From: Prosthecomicrobium sp. N25
GTDB lineage: Bacteria; Pseudomonadota; Alphaproteobacteria; Rhizobiales; Ancalomicrobiaceae
Length of the DNA stretch: 64,000 nt
Assembly (NCBI RefSeq): GCF_037203705.1
Contig: NZ_JBBCAT010000002.1
Coordinates: 682,001 to 746,000, forward strand
Reading direction: 5' to 3'
Shown here: positions 18,230 through 29,170 of the stretch, piece after piece
How positions within the stretch are numbered: the stretch's first letter is position 1
How the letters are laid out: each line of letters starts with the position of its first letter
Made by a program: the position numbers and the translations under genes
The notes under the pieces: model-generated
What the model saw: the letters and a program-made list of their open reading frames with translations, nothing else
Database searches by the model: none
Told to the model about the DNA's origin: nothing

Positions 18230-18395
18230 GCGGGCCTGCAAGACCGGCCGGGAGGCGTTCCGGCCGGCTGACCCCGTTAACGACAAGCTGACATAACAGG
18301 TTGCAGATCGCCCGCCACCACACCGTGCCGGGGGCCTATATGCTATGTCTCCGCGCGGCCGGGCCAGATGACGTCCGGCGAGCAGGGACCGGGAC

Positions 18396-19478
18396 ATGGG
18401 CGAGATCCGGGCCTGCACGGCGGAGGACATCCCCGCCGTCGCGGCGCTTTTTCAGAAGACCTTTGTGGACGCGCGGCGTCCCGTGCCTGCCGGCCTGGCG
18501 GACTGCATCCGCGGGCTGCTGTTCGGGCACCCGGACTTCGACCCCGAGATCGCCTCGCGGGTCCTGGTCGAGGACGGCCGGGTGGTCGGATTCGCGGGCG
18601 TGGTGCCGTTGCGCATGTGGTTCCGCGGAAGGCGGCTGCGCGCCGCCGTGCCGACCTCCCTCTCGGTCGAGGACCCGCAGCGGCGGCCGCTCGCCGGCGC
18701 CAAGCTGGTGCGCGCCTTCCTGCAGGGGCCGCAGGATCTCTCCATCAGCGAGCCGACCAACGTGCAGGCCCAGAAGCTGTGGGTGGCGCTCGGCGGCGAG
18801 ACGGTGACGGCCGAGAGCATGGAGTGGCTGAAGGTGCTGAAGCCGGCCGGCCTCGCCGTCGCGCTCGCGGCCGACGCGCTGCCGGCCGCACGCTTCGCCC
18901 GTCCGGCCGCCAGGCTGGTCGACCGGTTCGCCGGTCGGTTCGTCGGGGCGGTGCCGGCGAGGCCGGCCGGCCTCGCCGTGGAGGCGACGGACGACGGAGG
19001 CTTCGCGACGGCGGTTGCGGACGCGATGGAGACCTACGCGCTGCGTCCGGACTGGCCGTCCGACAGTTTCGCCTGGCAGCTCTCCCATGCGGCCGGAAAC
19101 CGCAGCCGCGGTCCGCTCCGGCGTCTCGTCATGCGCGACGGCAAGGGACGGGTGGCCGGGGCGGCGCTTTACCAGGGCGCCCCGGGCGGCGTCGGCTGGG
19201 TGCTGCAGCTTCTGGCGCGCCCGGAAGCGGCGCGGGCGGTCCTCGCGGCCTTGATGGCCGATGCGGCCGCGGCGGGCTGCGTGGCCGTGAAGGGACGCAC
19301 CCAGGCACGCCTCCTGGATGGGCTCCTCGACGCCGGGGCCCTGCTGTTCCGCCGGCACACGTCCATGGTGCATGCCCGCGACCCGGAAATCGCCGCCGCG
19401 GTGCGGGCCGGGGAGGCGATCACGAGCGGGTTCGCGGGCGAGGCCTGGATGCGACACGTCAGCGACCGCTGGGCGTGA
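18396..19478 (+). CDS. GNAT-family acetyltransferase-like protein, two-lobed
   Basis: 360 residues. The N-terminal part (IRACTAEDIPAVAALFQKTF through VLVEDGRVVGFAGVVPL) has the start of a GNAT fold; a second GNAT-like lobe lies at about 235-330 (GRVAGAALYQGAP, LLARPEAARAVLAALMADAAA). The middle (150-220) is Ala/Arg-rich. The usual acetyl-CoA loop Q/RxxGxG/A is not clear, so catalysis is uncertain. Cytoplasmic. Similar double-GNAT proteins occur near polysaccharide and envelope genes, which fits galU and kdsD downstream, but the acceptor is unknown. The preceding 166-bp gap has no gene; it holds a TTAACG/TGACAT AT-rich patch where a promoter could lie. Confidence 0.65.
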   Translation: MGEIRACTAEDIPAVAALFQKTFVDARRPVPAGLADCIRGLLFGHPDFDPEIASRVLVEDGRVVGFAGVVPLRMWFRGRRLRAAVPTSLSVEDPQRRPLAGAKLVRAFLQGPQDLSISEPTNVQAQKLWVALGGETVTAESMEWLKVLKPAGLAVALAADALPAARFARPAARLVDRFAGRFVGAVPARPAGLAVEATDDGGFATAVADAMETYALRPDWPSDSFAWQLSHAAGNRSRGPLRRLVMRDGKGRVAGAALYQGAPGGVGWVLQLLARPEAARAVLAALMADAAAAGCVAVKGRTQARLLDGLLDAGALLFRRHTSMVHARDPEIAAAVRAGEAITSGFAGEAWMRHVSDRWA

Positions 19479-19488
19479 GGCGTGGCCC

Positions 19489-20757
19489 TCAGCGCGGCCG
19501 CTGCCACCGGAAATCGTCGACGCGGCCGGAGGGCGGGTCGATGCCTTCGCCGCGGACGAGGCGGCGGTGCTGCGGGGTCTCCGTGAGAGGATAGCCGCCC
19601 GGCATGACGTCCGCCTTGGCGGGCAGGGCGGGCAGGGCGGGCGGGGACGCGGGGACGCCGGGGCGCGCCGGCAGGGAGGCCGCCGTCGGGGCCCCGGCGA
19701 GTTCGATTTCGCCGTCCGCACCGGGATTGCCGAGCGTGATCACCGGGCCGACCTTCTTCCACGGGGCGGGCGGCAGGGGCGGCGGCGCGGCGAGGACCAC
19801 CTCCTGGGGCGCCTGGGGCGCCTGCGGAGCCTCGGGGGCCACGGGCTCGGGGGCGAGCGCGATGCCCTTGATTTGGTCGCGGATCGACTGTTCGACGAAG
19901 AAGGCGAGCTTGCGCTGGCCGGCGCGGGTGAAGTGCGTGCCGTCGCTGGCGCGCAGGCGCTTCACCTTTCCGTCGACGTCGGGTCCCTGGTAGGTGAAGT
20001 TGCCGTCGTCGTCCGTGAAGCCGGGCCAGACGTCCACGAAGGTGACCCCGGCGCTCTCGACGATCGGCTTCACCAGTCCGTTCAGGTAGCCCATGAAGGC
20101 CGAGTGGGTCGGGCGCTCGGTCGGCGGCTGGCCGACCCAGTAGACCGGCTTGCCGGTATCCTTGAGGATCTTGACGATCGCGCCGATGCGGTTGCGGTAG
20201 GCGGTCTCCCAGCGGTCGGAGCGGAGCTCGTCCGTCTTGGCGCCGGTCTTCTTGTCGTAGAAGGACTGGCGGTCGTTCACGCCGCTCATGATCACGACGA
20301 AGTCGAATTTTCCCTCCGCCAGGGTAGCCGGAAGAGTGGCGAGGAAGTCGTACTCGTCGTCGCGCACGATGGCGAGCGAGGGGCGGGCCTTGGAGACGAC
20401 GGCCACGGCGGGATCGTCCGCGAAGGCGGCCTGCAGGCCCTGGGCCATGTTCGAGCCCTGGCTGTCGCCGAGCACCAGGATCACCTGCGCGTCGGACTGC
20501 TTCGGCTGCTCGACGATCTTCGGCTCGACCGGTGCGCGCGGCTTGGCAGGCTTCACCTCCAGCGGAACGGGGGCGCCCGGCGGAGGCGGCGCCTGCTGGG
20601 TTCGCGGCTGGCCGCCGCCGAACAGGAAGCGGAAGAATCCCGACATCGGATCGCCCTGCGCGGCGGCGGGCGAGGCGCCGGCGAGCGCGGCGCCTAGAAG
20701 CGCGGCGACGAGCAGGGAGAGGAGCCGCAGGGGCGGCCGGAGGTTCGGACAGGACAT
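19489..20757 (-). CDS. periplasmic SGNH/GDSL hydrolase, DUF459 family
   Basis: 422 residues. Signal peptide at 1-34 (LLSLLVAALLGAALAGASPAAA). A Pro-rich linker precedes the SGNH domain: block I ILVLGDSQGSNMA (nucleophile Ser), the block III-like VVIMSGVNDRQSF, and block V DGTHFTRAGQRKL with the Asp and His. The C-terminus from about 310 is a Pro/Ala-rich tail. DUF459 proteins are envelope hydrolases probably acting on acyl groups of surface or cell-wall polysaccharide; the substrate is not known. It lies 91 bp after mltB on the same strand, so a murein-related role is plausible. Confidence 0.85.
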   Translation of the reverse strand: MSCPNLRPPLRLLSLLVAALLGAALAGASPAAAQGDPMSGFFRFLFGGGQPRTQQAPPPPGAPVPLEVKPAKPRAPVEPKIVEQPKQSDAQVILVLGDSQGSNMAQGLQAAFADDPAVAVVSKARPSLAIVRDDEYDFLATLPATLAEGKFDFVVIMSGVNDRQSFYDKKTGAKTDELRSDRWETAYRNRIGAIVKILKDTGKPVYWVGQPPTERPTHSAFMGYLNGLVKPIVESAGVTFVDVWPGFTDDDGNFTYQGPDVDGKVKRLRASDGTHFTRAGQRKLAFFVEQSIRDQIKGIALAPEPVAPEAPQAPQAPQEVVLAAPPPLPPAPWKKVGPVITLGNPGADGEIELAGAPTAASLPARPGVPASPPALPALPAKADVMPGGYPLTETPQHRRLVRGEGIDPPSGRVDDFRWQRPR

Positions 20758-20848
20758 CTCGTCTCACGTCTCCCGTTGGCGAACCCGACCGGCGGACAGG
20801 CGTCCGCGGTCCGGTGCGCCGGCCGAGCCCCCCTCGACCCCTTCCAGT

Positions 20849-22138
20849 CTAGCCTCCGCGCAGGCGCTTGAGAACCTTGTCGGAGGGGAAGCCGTCGGCG
20901 GGCGTCATGCCCACCGACTTCTGCCAGGCCTGGACGGCGGCCTGGGTCTTCTCGCCGACCCGGCCGTCGGTGCCGCCGGTGTCGAAGCCGAGCTGGGTCA
21001 GCCTGGTCTGCAGCTCCTGGGCCTCTTCCAGGCTCAGGGGCTTCTCGTCGGTCGGCCAGGGCTGGAGGAAGTCGCCACTGCCGCGGATCCGATCGGCTAG
21101 GTGCCCGATCGCCAGGGCGTATTTGGTCGAGGGATTGTAGGAGCGGATGGCGAAGAGGTTCTGCAGGTACATGAAGGCGGGACCGCGGACACCGGCCGGC
21201 AGGGCCAGGCGGGCGTTGTCGCTGTCGCGCGGGAAGGGTTCGCCGTTGGCGCGGGTGACGCCGAGCGCCTTCCACTGGGCCGTGGTCTTGATCGTCTTGC
21301 CGTCGGCCAGGCCGGCATTGAAGTTCGCCGGCAGGCGCACCTCGTAGCCCCAGGTCTGGCCGCGCTGAAACTTGCCGCGCTCCAGCAGGTAGCGGGCCGT
21401 GCCGGCGAGGGCGTCGTCGGGCTTGCCGAAGGGATTGATGCGGCCGTCGCGGTCGAAGTCGACGCCCATGGCGAGCCAGACCTCCGGCATCCACTGGGTG
21501 TGCCCCATGGCGCCGGCCCAGGAGCCGATCATGTCGTCCGGCTGCGCCCAGCCGCGGTCGACGATGACGAGGGCGTTGGTGAGTTCCTGCTCCCAGTAGG
21601 TGCGCCGGCGCGGGTCGCCCCAGGCCAGCGCCGCCAGGCAGGGGATCACCTTGCGCATGAACTTCGGATTGGTGATCACGTCGCCGTAGGCGGATTCCAT
21701 GCCCCACAGGGCGCAGAGCATGTAGCGGTCGACGCCGTAGGTCTGCTCGATGCGGCCGAAGAGGTCGGCATGGGCCTTGACCCGTTCCCGGCCCGTGTTG
21801 ATCCGCCATTCGTTGACGCGCCGGTTCAGGTAGCGCCAGATCGGCTCCTGGACCTCGGGCTGGGACTTGTCGAACTTGTAGACTTCCGTGTCGGGCGTCA
21901 CGGCGTTCATCACGCGGTCGTAGGTCGCCGCCGAGACGCCCTTGGCGAGGACGCGCGGCCTGAAGACCTGCACCCACTGGGCGAAGGCGTAGTCGGAGAC
22001 CTGCGCCACGGCGAGCCCCGCGGAGGCCGGCAGGGCGGCGAGCGCGGCGCCGCCCGCGACCAGGCTGCGGCGGGAGAGGCCCGGACCCGCGCCCGCGCGC
22101 GAGGCGGACTGCACTTGGTTCGGCCGTTCGATCGTCAT
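20849..22138 (-). CDS. mltB: lytic murein transglycosylase (MltB family) with peptidoglycan-binding domain
   Basis: Cuts peptidoglycan glycan strands with 1,6-anhydro ring formation. 429 residues from ATG 22138 (MTIERPNQVQ); this start is chosen because GAGGA sits 8 nt before it, while the ATG 6 nt upstream is too close. N-terminal Tat signal (LSRRSLVAGGAALAALPASAG), then the GH103 SLT domain about 50-345 with the catalytic Glu in LWGMESAYGD and the conserved GAMGHTQWMPEVW. The C-terminal domain (about 360-429) is a peptidoglycan-binding repeat (LQTRLTQLGFDTGGTDGRVG). It is soluble, not a lipoprotein, unlike E. coli MltB. Upstream of the DUF459 gene and divergent from galU. Confidence 0.92.
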   Translation of the reverse strand: MTIERPNQVQSASRAGAGPGLSRRSLVAGGAALAALPASAGLAVAQVSDYAFAQWVQVFRPRVLAKGVSAATYDRVMNAVTPDTEVYKFDKSQPEVQEPIWRYLNRRVNEWRINTGRERVKAHADLFGRIEQTYGVDRYMLCALWGMESAYGDVITNPKFMRKVIPCLAALAWGDPRRRTYWEQELTNALVIVDRGWAQPDDMIGSWAGAMGHTQWMPEVWLAMGVDFDRDGRINPFGKPDDALAGTARYLLERGKFQRGQTWGYEVRLPANFNAGLADGKTIKTTAQWKALGVTRANGEPFPRDSDNARLALPAGVRGPAFMYLQNLFAIRSYNPSTKYALAIGHLADRIRGSGDFLQPWPTDEKPLSLEEAQELQTRLTQLGFDTGGTDGRVGEKTQAAVQAWQKSVGMTPADGFPSDKVLKRLRGG

Positions 22139-22413
22139 CGGCATGTCCTCAGGTTCGCGGCTGGGGATGTCGCGCGCACCGCGTCGACGTCCCGTGTCCG
22201 CTCCGAGCCTAGGGGCGGACACGGTTAACACGAACTTAACGTCCAGATTGCGGCCGGGGGCCATGTCGGCTCTCCGCAATGTGGATCCGAGCCGATTGCA
22301 ATGTGGAAGGAAGGCTGCCACGACTGTGCCGGATTGGCAAACCACCGTTCCGCGTCCGGTCCACCCCTGGCGCGCCGGCGCGCGCCGCCCGTCCGAAAAC
22401 GCGAGATTTCATT

Positions 22414-23286
22414 ATGACGAAGACGATCCGGAAGGCCGTATTCCCCGTCGCGGGACTCGGCACGCGCTTCCTCCCGGCCACCAAGGCGATCCCGAAGGAA
22501 ATGCTGACGGTCGTCGACCGCCCGGTCATCCAGTACATCGTCGACGAGGCTAAGGAGGCCGGGATCGAGCACTTCATCTTCGTCACCGGCCGCAACAAGC
22601 AGGTGATCGAGGACCATTTCGACATGGCCTACGAGCTCGAGGATACGCTGCGCGGGCGCAACAAGACCGCCGAGCTCGAGCTCCTCAAGAGCTTCCTGCC
22701 GGCGGCCGGCACGACCAGCTTCACCCGCCAGCAGGCCCCGCTCGGCCTCGGCCATGCGGTGTGGTGCGCGCGGGAGATCATCGGCGACGAGCCCTTCGCG
22801 GTGCTGCTGCCGGACATGATCATGAAGTCCGAGACGGGCTGCCTCGCCCAGATGATGGAGGTCTACCGCGAGACCGGCGGGAACATCATCGCGGTCGAGG
22901 AGGTGGACCCGTCGGTCACCCACCAGTACGGCATCGTGGGCGTCGGCGAGCGGCGCGGCAACGCCTTCGGGATCACCCGGATGGTCGAGAAGCCGCCGCA
23001 GGGCACGGCGCCGTCGAACTACATCATCTCGGGCCGCTACATCCTGCAGCCCGAGATCTTCGACCACCTGTCGCGGCACGAGAAGGGCGCGGGCGGCGAG
23101 ATCCAGCTGACCGACGCCATGATCCGCCTGATGGGCGAGCAGTCGTTCTGGGCGACGCGCTTCGACGGGGTGACCTACGACACCGGCACGAAGATCGGCT
23201 TCCTGGCCGCCAACGTGGCCTACGGCCTTGCCCGCAAGGAGCTCTCCGAGGAGTTCCGGACGGTCATCAAGGGCCTCGTCGGCTGA
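22414..23286 (+). CDS. galU: UTP-glucose-1-phosphate uridylyltransferase
   Basis: Makes UDP-glucose for envelope and exopolysaccharide synthesis. 290 residues, start [20 protein letters not shown] at ATG 22414; upstream open codons are rejected because the conserved N-terminus begins here. Nucleotide-binding motif [18 protein letters not shown], the sugar site KPPQG and ISGRYIL, EIQLTDA and the C-terminal YDTGTKIGF all fit the family length. Cytoplasmic, Mg-dependent. Divergent from mltB and convergent with the outer-membrane barrel gene, with 10 bp between stops. Confidence 0.96.
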   Translation: MTKTIRKAVFPVAGLGTRFLPATKAIPKEMLTVVDRPVIQYIVDEAKEAGIEHFIFVTGRNKQVIEDHFDMAYELEDTLRGRNKTAELELLKSFLPAAGTTSFTRQQAPLGLGHAVWCAREIIGDEPFAVLLPDMIMKSETGCLAQMMEVYRETGGNIIAVEEVDPSVTHQYGIVGVGERRGNAFGITRMVEKPPQGTAPSNYIISGRYILQPEIFDHLSRHEKGAGGEIQLTDAMIRLMGEQSFWATRFDGVTYDTGTKIGFLAANVAYGLARKELSEEFRTVIKGLVG

Positions 23287-23296
23287 ACCCCGGCGG

Positions 23297-25027
23297 TCAC
23301 CGCTGCAGGCGCAGGCCGACCAGCACCGTGCCGACCGAATAGTCGGGATCCGGCGCCCCCGGCATGGTGCGCTCCACCGTGCCGCGCAGGAACAGGTGGA
23401 CGTTCGGGTTCGCCTTCCAGGTCAAGGTGCCCGTGCCGGCGACCGTCGTCTCGCGCCGGTCGATGCCGGCATAGCGGCGGGCCGTCAGCGTCACGCCCGC
23501 CTCTGCGTCGACCTGGCGGGTGACGGACTGCAGCACGGTCAGGCCGGTGCTGCGCGCCAGCGAACCGGCGGAGCCCGCCAGGGTGGTGGGCTCCAGGGCA
23601 GTGCGGGCGTTGACGGTCACGCGGGTCAGACGGGTCGGCGACCAGGTGAGGGTGCCGTCGAGCGTCCAACCCTCGAGACTGCCGAGGCGGCGGTCGGCCG
23701 GCTCCTCCGACGACCAGCCGGCGGAGAGGTCGCCCTTCAGCAAGGGGCCGGAGTCGAGTTCCAGGCCGGCGCGGAGCCCGTAGCCGTCGGCGTCGCGGCC
23801 CGAGGCCGAGCGCATCACGTAGGTGCGCCGCGTGAGCTGGCCTTCGACGTAGGGCCTGGCGGCGGGCGAGGCCGAGAGGCCCGTGCGGGCGGCCAGCACC
23901 AGCCGGTCGTTGTCGCGCGCCGCGGCGCCGGCGATCGGGGCGCCGCTCGCCAGGGTGCCGCCCGTGTAGCGCGTGGCCTCCAGGTCGCCGCGGAGCGTCG
24001 CCCAGATCAGGCCGACGTCGCGGGTGAGGCCCGCCGAAGCCGTCCAGGTCGAGGCGTCGGAGGGGACCTTGGCGCCGGCCGGCGTCTCGGCACTTCCCGC
24101 CGATTCGCGTTGCAGCGTGTAGCCGCCACGCAGGTCGAGCCGCATCTCGTCGGCGAGGTCGATGCGCGCCTTGGCGATGCCGACGAAGCCGGGGCGGTCG
24201 TAGTCGGCGTTGCCGGGATAGCGCGTGTAGGAGCCGCGCAGCTCGACGTCGAGGGCATGGCGGGACCAGTCGGAGCGGACTTTGAGTTCCGGGGCGATGC
24301 CGAGCGCCGGCCCTGGCCGCCCGCCGGCCATGCCCTCCACGTTGTCGGTCCGGCCGGCGGTCAGCTCCAGGGCCGGCAGCCAGACAAAGCCGCCGCCGCG
24401 CAGGCCCAGGCGGTCCGCGGGCAGCTCCTCGCCGAGGGCCAGGGGGTCCTCCGGAATGGTGCGGGAGGCCGGCGGGACCGGCGGCCCGGCCGGCACGGGC
24501 CCGGGCGGCGCGACGGGGCGGACGGCCGGGACGGGACCTGCGGCGTCCGGGAATGGACGCGGCCGCGCCTCCAGGGCGTCGCGCCGGCTCGGCGGGATCG
24601 GTCCGCGGCTGCGCGCGATGGCCAGAACCGCCGTGGGGCGCCGCACCGTGCCGGTGACGGTCGGGGCCGGGGCCGTGTCGACAGGCGGGGGAGCGGCGGC
24701 GGCGTCGCCGGGCAGGGGCGGGGCATCGAGGTTCGGTCCGAGCCAGGGCACGGCGGCGCCGTCCCGGACCAATGCGCCGCGGGGCGCGAGACGGCGGGAC
24801 GATGCCTCCGCCGAATCACGGATCCCGCGATTCGCCCCGGCGGGGGTCCCCGAGATCGGCGTGACCGCTCCGGCGGGGACGAAGCTCGGGCGCGGGACGG
24901 CGTCGGGAAGGGCCCGGGCCCAGTCGGGGGGATCCACGCCGCGGATCGGCAAGCCCTGTCCGAGGGCCGGCCCGGTGGTGGCGAGCAGCAGCGCGGCGAA
25001 GCAGACTTGCGTTTGAAAGATCGACAT
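23297..25027 (-). CDS. outer-membrane beta-barrel protein (putative porin, BBP2_2/DUF2320 type)
   Basis: 576 residues from ATG 25027; signal peptide MSIFQTQVCFAALLLATTG with cleavage near ALG. Residues about 25-200 are a Pro/Ala/Arg-rich, probably disordered periplasmic part. From about 215 to the end, alternating beta strands ending in aromatic or Arg pairs suggest a barrel of many strands (RSDWSRHALDVELRGSY, MRLDLRGGYTLQR, VGTVLVGLRLQR at the C-terminus). It resembles the barrels common near galU and kdsD in Hyphomicrobiales. A longer open frame upstream is non-coding shadow. The substrate, if any, is unknown. Confidence 0.8.
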   Translation of the reverse strand: MSIFQTQVCFAALLLATTGPALGQGLPIRGVDPPDWARALPDAVPRPSFVPAGAVTPISGTPAGANRGIRDSAEASSRRLAPRGALVRDGAAVPWLGPNLDAPPLPGDAAAAPPPVDTAPAPTVTGTVRRPTAVLAIARSRGPIPPSRRDALEARPRPFPDAAGPVPAVRPVAPPGPVPAGPPVPPASRTIPEDPLALGEELPADRLGLRGGGFVWLPALELTAGRTDNVEGMAGGRPGPALGIAPELKVRSDWSRHALDVELRGSYTRYPGNADYDRPGFVGIAKARIDLADEMRLDLRGGYTLQRESAGSAETPAGAKVPSDASTWTASAGLTRDVGLIWATLRGDLEATRYTGGTLASGAPIAGAAARDNDRLVLAARTGLSASPAARPYVEGQLTRRTYVMRSASGRDADGYGLRAGLELDSGPLLKGDLSAGWSSEEPADRRLGSLEGWTLDGTLTWSPTRLTRVTVNARTALEPTTLAGSAGSLARSTGLTVLQSVTRQVDAEAGVTLTARRYAGIDRRETTVAGTGTLTWKANPNVHLFLRGTVERTMPGAPDPDYSVGTVLVGLRLQR

Positions 25028-25259
25028 AATCCAGGTCGTCGGCGGGCTGGCGGGCGCTGGCTCGGGGCGGTCGGGCGGGCTCCGGCGGGCGCAATGGCCC
25101 TTACCCAATCGTAAACGGGCATGGTTAACGGACCCTTTCCATTCCGTAGGGGAACGTTCCCGGGGGTTTTCGCCGCGGCCAAACGTGGTACAAGGCGCCG
25201 ACCGGAAGTCCGACGGGTCGTCCCGGGGTCCGTCGAGGCAATCGCGAAAGGGGACCGGA

Positions 25260-26288
25260 ATGCGCCAGATCGATGCCGACCTCGCCGGAACGCGCGGTGC
25301 AGGCGGCGGATCCGAGGGGCGGCAAGCGGCGGACCTCGCCGCGGCGCGACGAACCCTCGGCATCGAGATCGAGGGCCTGCAGATGCTCGCGGCGGCGCTC
25401 GAGGGCGCGCTCGGCACGGCCATCATGGACACGGTCGCGGCGGTGCGCGAGGCGCGCGGCCGCGTGATCGTGACCGGCATCGGGAAGAGCGGGCACATCT
25501 GCCGCAAGATCGCGGCGACGCTCGCCTCGACGGGCACGCCCGCCTTCTTCGTGCATCCGAGCGAGGCCAGCCACGGCGACCTCGGCATGATCACGCCGGA
25601 CGACATCGTCATCGCCATGTCGTGGTCGGGCGAGTCGAGCGAATTGGCGTCGATCCTCGCCTATTCGCGTCGCTTCCGGGTGCCGCTCGTGGCGGTCACC
25701 TCCAACGCGGCCTCGACGCTCGGCCGGGCGGCCGACATCGTGCTGGAGATGCCGAAGGTGCCGGAGGCCTGCCCGCACGGGCTGGCGCCGACGACCTCGA
25801 CCATGATGCAGCTCGCCATCGGCGACGCGCTGGCCATCTCGCTCCTGGAGAGCCGGGGCTTCACGGCGCAGGACTTCCGCGTGTTCCACCCGGGCGGCAA
25901 GCTCGGGGCGAGCCTCAAGCTGGTGCGCGACGTCATGCACCAGGGCCACGCGGTGCCGCTGGCGCCGCTCGGCACGCTGATGCGGGAGGCGATCCTGCTC
26001 ATGAACCAGCGCGGCTTCGGCTGCCTCGGCGTGCTCCGGGACGACGGCCGACTCGCCGGCATCGTGACGGACGGCGACCTGCGCCGGCACATCGGCGACG
26101 ACCTGCTCACCCGCAAGGTCGACGAGGTGATGACCCGGCGGCCGAAGGTCATCCGTCCGGACGCCCTGGTGGCGAGCGCCATGGAGCTCCTGAACAGCTC
26201 GCAGATCACGGCGCTGCTCGTGGTCGAGAACGAACGTCCCATCGGGATCGTTCACATGCACGACCTGCTGAGGCTCGGCGTCGCCTGA
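25260..26288 (+). CDS. kdsD: arabinose-5-phosphate isomerase (KdsD/KpsF/GutQ family)
   Basis: Interconverts ribulose 5-phosphate and arabinose 5-phosphate, the first step to Kdo for lipopolysaccharide. 342 residues, start MRQIDADLAG at ATG 25260 eight nt after AAAGGGGA. SIS domain about 55-195 (VIVTGIGKSGHICRKIAATL, FFVHPSEASHGDLGMI, MSWSGESSE, TTSTMMQLAIGDALA with the active-site residues), then two CBS motifs (about 225-280 and 290-342). Cytoplasmic. It is divergent from the outer-membrane barrel gene and convergent with nfeD; with galU this makes a loose envelope-precursor cluster. Confidence 0.93.
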   Translation: MRQIDADLAGTRGAGGGSEGRQAADLAAARRTLGIEIEGLQMLAAALEGALGTAIMDTVAAVREARGRVIVTGIGKSGHICRKIAATLASTGTPAFFVHPSEASHGDLGMITPDDIVIAMSWSGESSELASILAYSRRFRVPLVAVTSNAASTLGRAADIVLEMPKVPEACPHGLAPTTSTMMQLAIGDALAISLLESRGFTAQDFRVFHPGGKLGASLKLVRDVMHQGHAVPLAPLGTLMREAILLMNQRGFGCLGVLRDDGRLAGIVTDGDLRRHIGDDLLTRKVDEVMTRRPKVIRPDALVASAMELLNSSQITALLVVENERPIGIVHMHDLLRLGVA

Positions 26289-26310
26289 CGGCCCCGGGCC
26301 GGCCCGACGC

Positions 26311-26766
26311 TCAGGCCCGGTCGACCTTGAGAACCGGGCCGTCCACGCCGACCACCCGGATGCGCGTGCCGGCCGGCAGGTCCGGACCGCTCACGCGCCA
26401 GATCGTGTCGTCGATCTTTAGGTTGCCCTGGCTCTCGATCAGGGGCTCGGTCAGCGTGAACTGCCGGCCCGTGTAGCGCGCCGCGCGCTCGTTGAGATAC
26501 GGGTCCTCCACCTCGCGGTCGCGGGCGTGGAAGAAGCGGCGGCCGACCAGGAGCAGCAGGACCGCGAGGACCGCCCAGGCGACGAGCGCGATCTTCCACT
26601 CGACGGCGACGACCAGCAGGACGGCGCCGATCGCGAGCGCGGAGACGCCGAACCACAGGAAGAAGGTGCCCGGGACGAAGACCTCCAGGGCCAGCAGGGC
26701 GAGGCCCAAGAGGAGCCAGGTGGACGGGGCGTCGAACCAGCGGGCGACGTACTCGAAGAGGCTCAT
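26311..26766 (-). CDS. NfeD-family membrane protein
   Basis: 151 residues. Three N-terminal membrane helices (about 15-35, 38-60, 62-80: WLLLGLALLALEVFVPG, FFLWFGVSALAIGAVLLVV, ALVAWAVLAVLLLLVG) and a C-terminal OB-fold domain (about 100-150: GRQFTLTEPLIESQGNLKIDD, VVGVDGPVLKVD). NfeD proteins partner SPFH proteins in membrane microdomains and are encoded next to them. This is the short (NfeD1b-type) form without the protease domain. It lies 12 bp downstream of the SPFH gene. Confidence 0.92.
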   Translation of the reverse strand: MSLFEYVARWFDAPSTWLLLGLALLALEVFVPGTFFLWFGVSALAIGAVLLVVAVEWKIALVAWAVLAVLLLLVGRRFFHARDREVEDPYLNERAARYTGRQFTLTEPLIESQGNLKIDDTIWRVSGPDLPAGTRIRVVGVDGPVLKVDRA

Positions 26767-26778
26767 CTCGCGGCTCCG

Positions 26779-27738
<960 letters not shown>

Positions 27739-27868
27739 GCGCGGTCTCCCCCCTGGCGCGGCGGAATCGGCCGGCCAAGGGGACGTTAGTCTTGCGCGGA
27801 CACGGGGGCAATCGAGCGCCGCCGCGGCGGCAGTGCCGCCATCGCAGATTTGAAGCGGCGTGACCGGT

Positions 27869-28954
27869 TCAGATCCAGCCCATCAGCTCGCGCAGCACGA
27901 CGGCCTCGATCACCCGCATGCCGAGGTCCGAATCGTTGAGGCACGGGATGAAATGGAACTTCTCGCCGCCCGCATGATGGAAGATTTCGGCGTTCTCGCC
28001 GGCGATCTCCTCCAGGGTTTCCAGGCAATCGGCGGTGAAGCCGGGCGTGACCACGGCGAGGCGTTTGACCCCCTGCTGCGCGAGCGCCTCGACCGTCTTG
28101 TCGGTGTAGGGCTGGAGCCACTCCTCCGGCCCGAAGCGGGACTGGAAGGTCATCCGCAGCTTCTCGGGAGCGGCGCCCAGGACCTCGCGCAGGAGCCGCG
28201 TGGTCTTGGCGCAATGGCAGTGGTAGGGGTCGCCCTTGTCGAAGTAGGACTTCGGGATGCCGTGGAAGGAGGCGAGGATCACCTCCGGCTCCCAGTCGAT
28301 GCCGGCGAGGCTCGCCTTCATGCTCTCGGCGATGGAATCGATGTAGACTGGGTCGTCGTGGTAGGGCGGCACGGTGCGGATCGCCGGCTGCCAGCGCATG
28401 GCCTTGAGGGTGTCGAAGACCACGTCGTTGACCGTCGCCGTGGTGGCCGCGGCGTACTGGGGATAGAGCGGGAAGACCAGGATCCGCTCGCAGCCCTGCG
28501 CCTGCAGCGCCTCCAGGCGGCTGCGGATCGACGGGTTGCCGTAGCGCATCGCCCAGTCGACCACGACCTTGTCGGAGACCGGCGCCATCGCGGCCTGGAG
28601 CTTGTCGGCCTGGGAGCGGGTGATGGTCCGCAGCGGACCCTCGTTGCGCTCGCGGTTCCAGATCGTGTCGTAGTCGCGGCCCTTCTTCTGCGGGCGCGTG
28701 GACAGGATGATCAGGTTCAGAAGGGGCCACCAGAGCCAGCGCGGCGTTTCGATGACGCGCCGGTCGGACAGGAATTCCCGGAGATAGCGGCGCATGGACC
28801 AGTAGTCAGTCGCGTCCGGCGTGCCGAGCGCCACGACCAGCACGCCGATGCGGCCGGCGGCGACCGGCGGATGGCCGGGTGGCAGGCGAACGGTACGGTA
28901 GTCGGCCGCGCGTTTCGGGTCGGCGGCGGAGAGGCGGCCGGGGGCGTGGTTCAA
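27869..28954 (-). CDS. hemH: ferrochelatase
   Basis: Inserts ferrous iron into protoporphyrin IX, the last step of haem synthesis. 361 residues. Start region RIGVLVVALGTPDATDYWSM; catalytic His in LASFHGIPKSYFDKGDPYH and Glu in DCLETLEEIAGEN; Cys-containing DPYHCHCAKTTRL. The N-terminal 35 residues (MNHAPGRLSAADPKRAADY) are an extra basic segment. Membrane-associated, cytoplasmic face. Single gene, divergent from the 5'-nucleotidase-like gene with a 216-bp gap, which has no gene; an AT-richer block near 29050-29110 is where promoters probably lie. Confidence 0.95.
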   Translation of the reverse strand: MNHAPGRLSAADPKRAADYRTVRLPPGHPPVAAGRIGVLVVALGTPDATDYWSMRRYLREFLSDRRVIETPRWLWWPLLNLIILSTRPQKKGRDYDTIWNRERNEGPLRTITRSQADKLQAAMAPVSDKVVVDWAMRYGNPSIRSRLEALQAQGCERILVFPLYPQYAAATTATVNDVVFDTLKAMRWQPAIRTVPPYHDDPVYIDSIAESMKASLAGIDWEPEVILASFHGIPKSYFDKGDPYHCHCAKTTRLLREVLGAAPEKLRMTFQSRFGPEEWLQPYTDKTVEALAQQGVKRLAVVTPGFTADCLETLEEIAGENAEIFHHAGGEKFHFIPCLNDSDLGMRVIEAVVLRELMGWI

Positions 28955-29170
28955 CGTCTCGTCCTCGTCAGGGGACCCCGCCCGGCGGGGTCGGAACGCC
29001 GGCCAGGGGGCGGCGCGCGTTCAGGGAGCCTTGCGACGAGTACGTAGCGCATAGCGTGTCCGATCACCACCCGTTCCCTCTCGACAAGCCATGAACTTCC
29101 TGCGAGGATGACGTTCACGTTAGGTTCCTTGTCCGTCGAAGCCTGCAACTTTCCGTCGAGGTTGGTGAAC